Source: Tolypothrix campylonemoides VB511288
GTDB taxonomy: Bacteria; Cyanobacteriota; Cyanobacteriia; Cyanobacteriales; Nostocaceae
Direction of reading: 5' to 3'
Length of the DNA: 37,374 bases
Assembly (NCBI GenBank): GCA_000828075.3
Contig: JXCB02000023.1
Coordinates: 785,769-823,142 of the forward strand
The notes under the pieces were generated by a model. The model saw only the letters and a program-made list of their open reading frames with translations. It did no database searches and was not told the DNA's origin. Every line of letters begins with the position of its first letter. The stretch's first letter is position 1. The position numbers were made by a program, and so were the translations under genes. Shown piece by piece: positions 24,770 to 32,435 of this stretch.

Positions 24770-25951
24770 TTAACCCTTCACGCAAACAACTTGCTTGAGA
24801 GTTGCTACAACTTCGACTAAATCCGCTTGATTCTCCATAACTTCTTCTATCGGCTTGTAAGCGCCAGGAATTTCATCCAAAACGCCTGTATCTTTACGGC
24901 ATTCTACGCCCTTTGTTTGCTCAATCAAATCATCTAATGTGTAGACATTTTTTGCCTTCGCACGAGATAGTAAACGTCCTGCACCGTGCGAACAACTGCA
25001 AAAACTATTAGCACTACCTTTACCCTTAACAATGTAGGATTTAGCCCCCATTGAACCGGGAATAATGCCATAATCTTCTTCTATTGCGCGGACAGCACCT
25101 TTGCGAGTGACGTAGACATCCTCGCCAAAATGCACTTCTTTTTCAGCGTAATTGTGATGGCAATTCACCTCTAATAATGGCTTAGTTGCTTTACCACCCG
25201 CTAGGTGCTTCTCAACAATGTGTTTGAAACGCGCCATCATCACTTCACGGTTGAAACGCGCATAATTCTGCGCCCACTGCAAATCATGCCAATATGCCTG
25301 AAATTCTGGTGTACCAGCGACAAAATGAGCCAAATCGGGGTCAGGCAATTTATTACCTGCCATTTTTGCTAATTCTTTAGCTGTGTCAATGTGGCACTGT
25401 GCTAATTTATTGCCGATGTTGCGTGAACCGGAATGCAGCATCAGCCAAACTTGGTTCTCTGTATCGAGGCAAACCTCGATGAAGTGATTTCCTCCGCCCA
25501 GAGAACCCATCTGTTTCATCGCTTTAGCTTGTAAATCTTGCACCCCTTGATGCAAGTCTTTGAAATCATTCCACCGTTGCCAGTTAGCGGCACTTTTTTC
25601 AACGTCTTTATTTTCGTTGAAACCTGTGGGAATTGCTGCTTCAATATCCAAGCGGATTTTCTTGAGCTTGCCTTCTAGTTGATCACCATTAAATGGTGTT
25701 TTAATAGCGCACATTCCGCAACCGATATCCACGCCGACAGCAGCGGGAATAATTGCTTCTTTAGTTGCTATCACAGACCCCACTAAGGCACCTTTACCTA
25801 AGTGAACATCTGGCATCAATGCGACGTGTTTAAACACAAATGGCAATGATGCAACATTCTTTGCCATCTTGGTTTCTTCTGATCCCAAGGAGTGATTCGC
25901 CCAAGACAGAACGGGCGATGATGTTGAAAGTTTTAACTCTTCGTAAGGCAT
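24770..25951 (-). CDS. rtcB2: RtcB-family RNA ligase, short bacterial type
   Basis: This 393-residue second RtcB of the shorter type resembles the roughly 400-residue E. coli form. Active-site residues are conserved: Asp75 and Cys78 (GVDIGCGM), His155 (LGGGNHFIEV), His173 (MLHSGSR), His265/His266 (EVNCHHNY), and the guanylylated His322 in CSCSHGAGRLLSR. It should therefore be catalytically competent. It is clearly a different subfamily from the 486-residue RtcB 11 kb away and has no archease or COG0523 neighbour. The role may be in a different RNA-repair or stress branch. It is transcribed alone, downstream of a 350-bp intergenic region. The symbol is a label to distinguish the paralogue. Confidence 0.88.
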   Translation of the reverse strand: MPYEELKLSTSSPVLSWANHSLGSEETKMAKNVASLPFVFKHVALMPDVHLGKGALVGSVIATKEAIIPAAVGVDIGCGMCAIKTPFNGDQLEGKLKKIRLDIEAAIPTGFNENKDVEKSAANWQRWNDFKDLHQGVQDLQAKAMKQMGSLGGGNHFIEVCLDTENQVWLMLHSGSRNIGNKLAQCHIDTAKELAKMAGNKLPDPDLAHFVAGTPEFQAYWHDLQWAQNYARFNREVMMARFKHIVEKHLAGGKATKPLLEVNCHHNYAEKEVHFGEDVYVTRKGAVRAIEEDYGIIPGSMGAKSYIVKGKGSANSFCSCSHGAGRLLSRAKAKNVYTLDDLIEQTKGVECRKDTGVLDEIPGAYKPIEEVMENQADLVEVVATLKQVVCVKG

Positions 25952-26301
25952 AATTTTTTGTATTTTAGATTTGACTTTTGACTCGTCGGAATCGAGTTTT
26001 TACATAAGCTAGTTACAACTATCTCAATCTTGTATATAGGGCTCCTATTTGATTTTTGAACGACACGCTTCTGTGGGCAGTGCGAACGCAAAATCCGGAT
26101 GTAGTCGGCAAAATACCGTAAGCACTGCCCACCCTACAATACTTAAGCAGGTAGCAATAGTTATACTACAATTGTAATACATATAATCCATCAATGTCCA
26201 CTCTTTCGCTAGATGAGACGTGCTAGTTTGAAGAGATATATTAAAAATTGTAAATAAAATCACACTGGCTCAAAAAACCTAATAAACTCAAATACGATCC
26301 T
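25952..26301. other. Intergenic, about 0.35 kb, divergent promoters
   Basis: This region lies between divergent rtcB-type and methyltransferase genes. It contains a 60-bp element with inverted ends (26073-26132). Short frames here are not convincing. Confidence 0.5.
26073..26132. repeat. Element with 11-bp perfect inverted ends
   Basis: GTGGGCAGTGC (26073-26083) and GCACTGCCCAC (26122-26132) are perfect inverted copies around a 38-bp interior; the right end continues CCTAC. It resembles the GTGGGCA-type cyanobacterial repeats. Confidence 0.65.
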
Positions 26302-27219
26302 ATGGCAGTTCGTGAAGATACAATTTGGGAACGTTTTCTCTCCCCTGTAGTGCGTCTGTTGATTGATGAAAAGTCTTTGCGGCGATACGCTGAAAGTGTT
26401 GACTGGGAGAAAGAAAGCAGTCGCTTTAGACGCGCTGATGTGGCAATTCCTACATACTACAGCAGCCAAAACTTTCATGGAATTGAGCGTGGATATCTCA
26501 ATTCTGGTGCAGCGGTTACTTACGATCCAATTACCCAATACGTTCTCGCGCCTAATGAAAGCATAGTACGTCAGGCTTTAATTGATACTATCAAGGTACA
26601 GCCGCGACGAATTCTTGATTTAGGGTGCGGTACAGGTTCCACAACTTTGATGTTAAAGCAGGCTTTTCCCCAAGCAGAAGTTGTCGGCTTGGACTTATCG
26701 CCTTATATGTTGGTACGTGCTTCCCACAAAGCTGATAGTGCTGGTTTAGACATTGTTTGGCGACATGGAAATGCAGAAAAGGCAAGTTTACCGGATGCTT
26801 CTTTTGATTTGGTAACAGCTTCTTTGTTATTCCACGAAACACCAACAGCCGTATCTAGGGCAATTTTGCGGGAATGTTTCCGGTTGCTGGTGGCGGGTGG
26901 ACAAGTCTTGATTCTGGATAGAAATCAAAAGACTCTGCGTCAGTTAGATTGGCTGAATAATGTTTTTGAGGAGCCGTATATTCACGAATATACTGCTGGA
27001 AGTGTGGATGCGTGGATGGGTACAGCAGGATTTGAAGCGGTGCAAACCCAGGATGTGTGGTGGATAAATCAAGTTACAAGTGGGGTGAAACCAATTTCAT
27101 CTGAGGATGTTAATATTCAAACAAATGTACGGCGTTACACTCCTGCACAGGTAGACAACAAAGTGGATAATGAAGATTTGCAGGGCTTTCCATCACCAGC
27201 TTTTGACACAACAGCATGA
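26302..27219 (+). CDS. SAM-dependent methyltransferase with N-terminal extension
   Basis: In this 305-residue protein, residues 1-95 form a distinctive N-terminal region (IWERFLSPVVRLL, then YYSSQNFHGIERGYLN) and a class I methyltransferase domain follows. Motif I is ILDLGCGTGSTT (about 104-115), then VVGLDLSPYML, the motif IV region ASFDLVTASLLFHE, and LLVAGGQVLILD. This layout is seen in cyanobacterial methyltransferases of unknown substrate. Its stop overlaps the start of the HAD phosphatase by 4 bp (ATGA), so the two are translationally coupled. Confidence 0.85.
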   Translation: MAVREDTIWERFLSPVVRLLIDEKSLRRYAESVDWEKESSRFRRADVAIPTYYSSQNFHGIERGYLNSGAAVTYDPITQYVLAPNESIVRQALIDTIKVQPRRILDLGCGTGSTTLMLKQAFPQAEVVGLDLSPYMLVRASHKADSAGLDIVWRHGNAEKASLPDASFDLVTASLLFHETPTAVSRAILRECFRLLVAGGQVLILDRNQKTLRQLDWLNNVFEEPYIHEYTAGSVDAWMGTAGFEAVQTQDVWWINQVTSGVKPISSEDVNIQTNVRRYTPAQVDNKVDNEDLQGFPSPAFDTTA

Positions 27220-27941
27220 GTTTAAAGGCAGTTCTATTTGATTTCAATGGTGTCATCATAAATGATGAATCAATCCACGAGCGATTGATAGAGCAACTTC
27301 TGCTTGAGGAAAATCTCACCCTCAAACCTGGTGAGTATCAGAAAGTGTGTCTGGGACGCAGCGATCGCGCCTGTCTACAGGATTTGCTTACTAGTCGCGG
27401 TCGTGTTCTTAATGATACCTATTTAACTCAGTTGCTTAATCGCAAAGCACGAGGATATGCTTTGGAACTCCAAAAAATCGAAAAACTGCCTTTGTATCCT
27501 GGTTTAGATGAGTTAATATCTCAGGTGCATTCCCGTAATCTCAAACTAGGGATAGTCAGTGGTGCTATCCGCAAAGAAATAGAGGTAGTACTTGATCGTG
27601 CTCAACTGGCTGAACATTTTAAAGTTATTGTGGCAGGTGATGACATTACCACCAGTAAACCAGAACCAGATGGTTATCTTCTAGCGGTAGAACGCCTCAA
27701 TCAAGAATATCCTGATTTGAATCTTTTACCACAAGAGTGCCTGGCAATTGAAGATACTCTTGCTGGCATCGAAGCCGCAAAAAAAGCGGGTATGCAAGTG
27801 GTTGGTGTGGCAAATACCTACCCATTCCATATGCTTCAGCGTCAAGCAAACTGGACAGTCGATGATTTTACTGACTTGGAACTGGAACGAGTGCAGGAAG
27901 TTTTTTCTCAAAAAGAATTGCAACGTACTACAGGAGAATGA
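27216..27941 (+). CDS. HAD-superfamily phosphatase/phosphomutase-like protein
   Basis: This 241-residue HAD enzyme has the helical cap of the beta-phosphoglucomutase/CbbY group. Motif I is LFDFNGVI with nucleophile Asp9 but Asn11 where the acid/base Asp normally sits. Motif II is GIVSGAI, motif III TSKPEPDGY and motif IV AIEDTLAGIEAAK. The DFNGV form occurs in a whole subgroup of cyanobacterial and bacterial proteins, so it is likely a functional variant rather than decay. Substrate unknown. It is translationally coupled to the methyltransferase upstream by ATGA, suggesting a common pathway. tRNA-Ala follows 28 bp later. Confidence 0.85.
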   Translation: MSLKAVLFDFNGVIINDESIHERLIEQLLLEENLTLKPGEYQKVCLGRSDRACLQDLLTSRGRVLNDTYLTQLLNRKARGYALELQKIEKLPLYPGLDELISQVHSRNLKLGIVSGAIRKEIEVVLDRAQLAEHFKVIVAGDDITTSKPEPDGYLLAVERLNQEYPDLNLLPQECLAIEDTLAGIEAAKKAGMQVVGVANTYPFHMLQRQANWTVDDFTDLELERVQEVFSQKELQRTTGE

Positions 27942-27944
27942 TAG

Positions 27945-27950
27945 TATAAT
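27945..27950 (+). promoter_or_regulatory. -10 box of the tRNA-Ala gene
   Basis: An exact TATAAT sits 20 bp before the first tRNA base. No standard -35 lies at the right distance; TTGCAA at 27918-27923 is 21 bp upstream. Confidence 0.45.
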
Positions 27951-27969
27951 AAATTGGGTATCTTGAATT

Positions 27970-28042
27970 GGGGAATTAGCTCAGTTGGTAGAGCGCTGCG
28001 ATCGCACCGCAGAGGTCAGGGGTTCGAGTCTCCTATTCTCCA
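27970..28042 (+). tRNA. tRNA-Ala, anticodon CGC
   Basis: This is a 73-nt cloverleaf. The acceptor GGGGAAT pairs with ATTCTCC (one G-T pair), the D arm is GCTC...GAGC, and the anticodon stem is CTGCG/CGCAG with loop ATCGCAC. The T arm is AGGGG TTCGAGT CTCCT with one G-T pair, and the discriminator is A. The anticodon CGC reads codon GCG. The 3' CCA is not encoded, as is usual in cyanobacteria. The HIP1 octamer GCGATCGC falls within the anticodon arm. Confidence 0.92.
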
Positions 28043-28113
28043 TGTGTACATTAAATAATTATTGTCAGTTTTAAAGAATTAATGTCCATTTTTACGAAGT
28101 TCAGGGACATAAG

Positions 28114-28229
28114 TCAATACGGTTCAGTTAAGGTTCATGTGTAAAAACCACGTGTGTAGAGACGCGCCATCCGAGAGTTCAACATTGTGTTCCTGATAAG
28201 GATTCTGGTCTTATCTGAACGGTATTGCA
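28114..28229. repeat. MITE-like element with roughly 19-bp imperfect inverted ends
   Basis: TCAATACGGTTCAGTTAAG (28114-28132) is answered by CTTATCTGAACGGTATTGCA (28210-28229) as an imperfect reverse complement (two internal mismatches). A related right end appears at about 11955-11985. There is no open frame inside. Confidence 0.55.
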
Positions 28230-28318
28230 TTAAATAGTATTTTGAAACAAGCACAACTAAAAACAGAAACAAAAAGTAGTGAAGAAATAGAATAAACAGA
28301 AGAAGAGGAAGAAGATTA

Positions 28319-28528
28319 ATGCGTTATGCAATTGTGATTGAAAAAGCCACAGGAAATTATTCTGCGTATGTTCCAGATTTGCCGGGATGTGTGGCGACTG
28401 GTGCAACTATTGAGGAAATTCACCAGCAGATAAAAGAGGCGATCGCGTTTCATTTAGACGGGTTACGAGAGGATGGTTTACCAATTCCTGAACCAACTAC
28501 TTTGTGTGAGTATGTGGAAGCTTCATAA
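28319..28528 (+). CDS. HicB-family protein, orphan
   Basis: This 69-residue protein has the HicB fold: RYAIVIEKATGNYSAYVPDLPGCVATGATIEE, then IKEAIAFHLDGLREDGLPIPEP. This is the short form without a C-terminal DNA-binding extension. The Shine-Dalgarno region is purine-rich (GAGGAAGAAG). No HicA gene lies next to it, so if it is an antitoxin it acts without an adjacent partner. It is followed by an HsdS fragment. Confidence 0.85.
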   Translation: MRYAIVIEKATGNYSAYVPDLPGCVATGATIEEIHQQIKEAIAFHLDGLREDGLPIPEPTTLCEYVEAS

Positions 28529-28547
28529 AGGAAAATAAGTTAAATTA

Positions 28548-28655
28548 GTGACTGTAGTGAAAAAAGCTTTGTTAGCAGATGTAGTCAAAATTATTGGTGG
28601 TGGAACACGATCACGCGCAAAACCAGAGTATTACAACGGTTCAATACAGGGAGAA
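28548..28655 (+). pseudogene. Type I restriction specificity subunit (HsdS) fragment
   Basis: From a GTG at 28548 the frame reads VKKALLADVVKIIGGGTRSRAKPEYYNGSI. This is the characteristic opening of an HsdS target-recognition domain (family pattern L.DVVKI..GGTPS...PEYWNG.I). The similarity ends at about 28650, where sequence of an inverted caspase fragment begins; the rest of the HsdS and all hsdM/hsdR are absent. It is the debris of a type I restriction locus. A GTG start without a good ribosome-binding site also argues against function. Confidence 0.6.
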
Positions 28656-28801
28656 TCTTCCGTAAAAAGGAAAACTTCATTAAATCTAGCTTCTTCTTTG
28701 AACCAATCGCGCATTGCCTCAGCATCTCGTTTGGCATAGTTTAGCGGCTGAAGATTGTAATACTTGTTAATGCCGATCGCGATCGCCCAATTTTTAGCCA
28801 T
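28631..28801 (-). pseudogene. Truncated N-terminus of a caspase-like (peptidase C14) protein
   Basis: On the minus strand, from ATG at 28801, the frame reads KNWAIAIGINKYYNLQPL, then YAKRDAEAMRDWF, then EVFLFTEDSP, and stops at residue 56. It matches the N-terminus of the caspase-SUMF1 protein encoded at 29607: 38 of the first 51 residues are identical. The catalytic His and Cys of the family lie well beyond this point, so the fragment is inactive. Its truncated end overlaps the truncated end of the HsdS fragment, marking a rearrangement junction near 28640-28655. Confidence 0.7.
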
Positions 28802-28967
28802 TCTGTTTGCAGTTGCACCTCATCACTCTTGCTGCCCCTATGCCGCTATCAACTCCCGAAAGGCTAGTTTTTTTTGCCTATTGAAAGTTTAAGTGTTACT
28901 ACCGATAATAGTAATGCTCTGTCATGCAGTATATAGTCTGAAACTCAAAAAATTATAGTTGCTTGCT

Positions 28968-29180
28968 ATGACCAGACCGCAAATTGTCGTCAGAATTCCC
29001 CCAGACCTTTTAGAAAAGCTTAATGATTACACTGACCAGACTGGTGCATCTAAGACCGAGGTGGTGATTGGAGCGTTAGCGCATTATCTCGGGTATGTAG
29101 AACATTTGCCACTGACTCAAAGGATAGCGGAACTGGAAGCGCGGATGGTAACTCTGGAAGCTTTAGTAAAAGCTGATTAA
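28968..29180 (+). CDS. Ribbon-helix-helix (CopG-type) DNA-binding protein
   Basis: This 70-residue protein has an N-terminal RHH motif: the strand QIVVRIP, followed by helices PDLLEKLNDYTDQTG and SKTEVVIGALAHYLGY. A C-terminal heptad helix (LTQRIAELEARMVTLEALVKAD) suggests dimerisation. I start at ATG 28968; an upstream in-frame TTG would add only three residues. It is the first gene of a same-strand group with the Pepco-like and caspase-SUMF1 genes and is probably its autoregulator. Spacing to the next gene is 29 bp. Confidence 0.78.
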   Translation: MTRPQIVVRIPPDLLEKLNDYTDQTGASKTEVVIGALAHYLGYVEHLPLTQRIAELEARMVTLEALVKAD

Positions 29181-29209
29181 ATCGAAAGCAGTTTCATACA
29201 GTTGATTTT

Positions 29210-29590
29210 ATGTCAGAAGAAATCTCAACCCCAGAAAAAATCTGGATCATTGTCGAAGAAACATCCCAAACAGAGACGACGACTGGTTCCAGAAGCGGTC
29301 GTGATACAGGAGGAAGACTGGGAGAAACGAGGGAAGTCGAAATCACTGAAGAAGCCGTTAGCACTAAACACAGAGCAGTAGAAGTCGCCAAACTCAAAGA
29401 GGAAATGCAAGGATTTCTGCAAGCAATGAAAGAAATACTCGAGGAAGCTGACCAACCTAGTGCCAAAATTCAGCTTGAGGAAGTTCAGCTATCAGTGGAA
29501 ATCAATGGAGAAGGAAAAGTCAGCTTATTTGGCGTTGGTGGAAAAGCTGGAGGTAAAGGCGCTATGACCTTTAAGTTTAAGCGCAAATAA
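29210..29590 (+). CDS. Small peptidase-co-occurring (Pepco-like) protein
   Basis: This 126-residue protein consists of an N-terminal strand (KIWIIVEE), a Thr/Gly/Arg-rich middle, a helix (AVEVAKLKEEMQGFLQAMKEILEEA) and a C-terminal beta segment (IQLEEVQLSVEINGEGKVSLFG, then GGKGAMTFKFKRK). This pattern matches the small Pepco/Trypco-type domains reported as neighbours of caspase- and trypsin-like peptidases in bacterial conflict systems. I cannot decide the exact family. It ends 16 bp before the caspase-SUMF1 gene and so is almost certainly co-expressed with it, perhaps as an adaptor or regulator of the protease. Confidence 0.65.
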   Translation: MSEEISTPEKIWIIVEETSQTETTTGSRSGRDTGGRLGETREVEITEEAVSTKHRAVEVAKLKEEMQGFLQAMKEILEEADQPSAKIQLEEVQLSVEINGEGKVSLFGVGGKAGGKGAMTFKFKRK

Positions 29591-29606
29591 TCGGCACCTA
29601 AGTAAG

Positions 29607-31967
29607 ATGGGCAAGAATTGGGCTATTGTTATTGGGATCAACAATTACGATAACCTCCAACCACTTAAGTATGCCAAGCGAGATGCTGAAGTGATGGCTG
29701 CGTGGTTAAGAGAGGAAGCTCAGTTTGAGCAAGTTTTCCTTTTTACAGAAGATTCTCCCCCCATCCCAACCAATCCACCAATACCAACCCAACCGACCTT
29801 TGGTCGCCTACGACGATTTTTGCAAGCGCAGTTCGAGGACACTCAACAAACCTTGTTAAATCCAGGGGATAACCTCTGGTTCTTTTTTGCAGGTCATGGT
29901 AGGCGTTTTGCAGACCAAGATTATCTCATGCTTCCAGACAGCAACCCAGCAGAAGTAGAAAATACAGCGATTTCTGTTGACTACGTAACACAACGACTAC
30001 GCCGTAGTGGAGCAGATAACGTTGTGTTCTTTTTGGATGCCTGTCGGGATCAAGGCGATCGCATGGGATTGGGAATTGGTGAACAAAGGCATCAAGGAGT
30101 CATCACCTTTTATTCCTGCACTGCTAATCAGCAGTCTTGGGAAATTGATGAATTACAACATGGCTCATTTACCCATACATTGTTACAAGGACTGCAACTA
30201 CAGGGAGAAGCTAATTGTGCCACAGTTGAGCGCCTAGAACAATATTTGCGTTACCAAGTCCCCCAGTTAAATGTTCGCTATGGTAAGCCCGCACAACATC
30301 CTTACTTACGGGCAGAACCGCCCTACAAGATGTACTTTATTTTACTAGAGCAAGCTGCCAGACTCAAGGATGTAGAGCCATTGAAGTACCAGGCATCTCT
30401 AGCTGAAAATAAAGGTGATTTGTCATTAGCAAAACAATTATGGGTGAGAGTTTTGGCAGTATCCCGTGGTGATTGGGATGCAGTTGATGGTCTTGAAAGG
30501 ATTGCCCTACGTCAACGACCAAGTTCTGAACCTATAATTCCAATTTCTGAGCCTATGACTGCGTCGCCAAGTGGAGAGAGATCAGTAATTTCTGAACCAA
30601 CCCAAGAATCACAAATTGCTCAACAGGCGGAAGCGCACCGCCAGAATTTAGTTCGCTACAAACAAGAGTTCACCGAAGCTATTGAGGGAGAATTTCCCCT
30701 GAGTGAGGCGACTCGTAGTCAACTCAAACAGTTGCAGCAATCTTTGCAACTCAAGGATGAAGAAATATCGCAGGTTGAACAGCCACTGGTTACTCAAAAG
30801 CAAGCAGAATACAAACAACGACAAGAAGAAGAGAGAATAAGGCACCAACAAGAAGCAGAGAGATTACGGCGACAGCAGCAAGCAGAACAGCGCAAGCAAC
30901 AGGAGACAGAAAGACTGCGACAGCAACAAGAAGCAGAAAATCGGCAGAAGTCACAGCAGTATGAGCAGGAAAGCAGCTCTTCCTCCCCACAACAAGCCAC
31001 AATTATTACAACTCCATCGCGAATAAGCCGAAAACGGTTTTTACAGTTGGCTGGCTTGGGAGGTGCAAGCTTAGTGACAGCAGTGGTAGGTCGTGAGATT
31101 TTTACGGCTTCAGATCCCAAACCTATTTCTCCTAAACCTATTTCACTACAAAGTTTTGACTTTAAAGTAGTGACAGTAGATGAACGAGGAAAGCAAGTTA
31201 ATTCCCGCTCTGGTCAGGCAAAATTTTTTATCGAAGACTTGGGTAATGGTGTGACTCTAGAAATGGTCTCCATCCCTGCTGGTTCTTTTAAGATGGGTTC
31301 ACCACCAGGGGAAAAGGGTCGAAGCGAAAACGAAGGACCGCAGCATACGGTAAACCTGCCTTCTTTTTTTATGGGGAAGTTTGAAGTCACCCAGGAACAG
31401 TATCAGCAAGTGATGGGTGAAAAAAACGCGTCCAATTTTAAGGGAGCAAAACGTCCTGTAGAGGGTGTGCCCTGGTATGATGCAGTAGAGTTTTGCAAAA
31501 AACTCAGCCAAAAGACAGGACGTACCTATAGGTTGCCAAGTGAAGCAGAATGGGAATACGCCTGTCGCGCAGGCACAACTACACCATTTCACTTTGGTGA
31601 GACTTTAACAACTGCCTTAGCAAACTACAACGGGGAGTCTAGTTATCGCTCCGAAGCAAAGGGGATATATCGCTCGAAAACGACAGAAGTAGGAAGTTTT
31701 CCTCCCAACGTTTTTGGTTTATACGATATGCACGGAAATGTCTGGGAATGGTGTCAGGATACTTGGCATAGTAGTTACAAAGGAGCACCTACCGATGGAA
31801 GTCCTTGGATAAACAGTAATGATAATACAAATCGTATGCTGCGGGGTGGTTCTTGGTACACCCTTCCTGAACGCTGTCGTTCGGGGTATCGCAACAACTA
31901 CGATGCGGGCGACAGGATCAACAACCACGGTTTTCGTGTTGTATGTGCTGCTGCGTGGACTTCTTAG
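29607..31967 (+). CDS. Caspase-like peptidase fused to a SUMF1/formylglycine-generating-type domain
   Basis: This 786-residue modular protein has four regions. Residues 1-245 form a peptidase C14 (metacaspase-like) domain with catalytic His97 (FFFAGHGRR) and Cys146 (FFLDACRDQG). Residues 340-455 are a Gln/Glu/Arg-rich coiled coil. Residues 473-498 read SRKRFLQLAGLGGASLVTAV, a twin-arginine-like basic pair before a hydrophobic stretch that could be an internal membrane anchor. Residues 535-786 form a SUMF1/FGE/EgtB-type domain (LEMVSIPAGSFKMGS, RLPSEAEWEYACRAG, LYDMHGNVWEWCQD, RGGSW, GFRVVCA). Only one Cys (Cys757, in ERCRSGYR) remains near the FGE active-site pair, so this domain may bind a ligand rather than oxidise cysteine. 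A conflict or programmed-death effector is plausible. The upstream Pepco-like gene is 16 bp away. Confidence 0.9.
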   Translation: MGKNWAIVIGINNYDNLQPLKYAKRDAEVMAAWLREEAQFEQVFLFTEDSPPIPTNPPIPTQPTFGRLRRFLQAQFEDTQQTLLNPGDNLWFFFAGHGRRFADQDYLMLPDSNPAEVENTAISVDYVTQRLRRSGADNVVFFLDACRDQGDRMGLGIGEQRHQGVITFYSCTANQQSWEIDELQHGSFTHTLLQGLQLQGEANCATVERLEQYLRYQVPQLNVRYGKPAQHPYLRAEPPYKMYFILLEQAARLKDVEPLKYQASLAENKGDLSLAKQLWVRVLAVSRGDWDAVDGLERIALRQRPSSEPIIPISEPMTASPSGERSVISEPTQESQIAQQAEAHRQNLVRYKQEFTEAIEGEFPLSEATRSQLKQLQQSLQLKDEEISQVEQPLVTQKQAEYKQRQEEERIRHQQEAERLRRQQQAEQRKQQETERLRQQQEAENRQKSQQYEQESSSSSPQQATIITTPSRISRKRFLQLAGLGGASLVTAVVGREIFTASDPKPISPKPISLQSFDFKVVTVDERGKQVNSRSGQAKFFIEDLGNGVTLEMVSIPAGSFKMGSPPGEKGRSENEGPQHTVNLPSFFMGKFEVTQEQYQQVMGEKNASNFKGAKRPVEGVPWYDAVEFCKKLSQKTGRTYRLPSEAEWEYACRAGTTTPFHFGETLTTALANYNGESSYRSEAKGIYRSKTTEVGSFPPNVFGLYDMHGNVWEWCQDTWHSSYKGAPTDGSPWINSNDNTNRMLRGGSWYTLPERCRSGYRNNYDAGDRINNHGFRVVCAAAWTS

Positions 31968-32435
31968 CCCTTGACACTTTTGCGCTTTTACTCTTTTCTC
32001 TTCTTTCCTTTACTCTCTGCAAGCGTAGCGGAGCGGAGCGATTTAAATTTATTTTTTTACAAATTTAGCAGCACAAACACAAGCAAGCTTTGATTTCTTC
32101 CCATCGGCAACGCCAGAGGCATACAGGATATTACATCGCTGTTGGGGCGATCGCTTTCTATGAATGATGAAATCAAAAAGGCGATGGCGTAAAGCGCCCG
32201 CTTTCAGCGATCGCAATCTCTTCTCGGAGGGCGATCGCCTATATTATCTATCCTGCTAGCCCTCAACCTCAGCGCCAAGGATTTGGAGCCATGAAGGGTA
32301 GCGGCGAAATATTGGGAGACGTGATTGCTCCAGTAATCCCTCAAACGTCTGAATCACGGATTAGACAGATTCAAGGATGACACGGAGTTAGAACCTGTGT
32401 CATCTTGTAATTGATCAAAATCCGTGATTTAGAAA
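31968..32435. other. Intergenic, about 0.47 kb, HIP1-rich
   Basis: Several GCGATCGC sites and their variants are clustered at 32146-32240. A short frame at about 32244-32354 resembles the end of a TA antitoxin (RQGFGAMKGSGEILGDVIAP), but it is too short and lacks a start. Leader-like repeats precede the GxxExxY gene (32349-32438). Confidence 0.45.

Noticed and set aside
32244-32354. Possible antitoxin C-terminus (RQGFGAMKGSGEILGDVIAP)
   Set aside because: Too short, lacks a start codon and has no toxin partner; similarity too weak to call.
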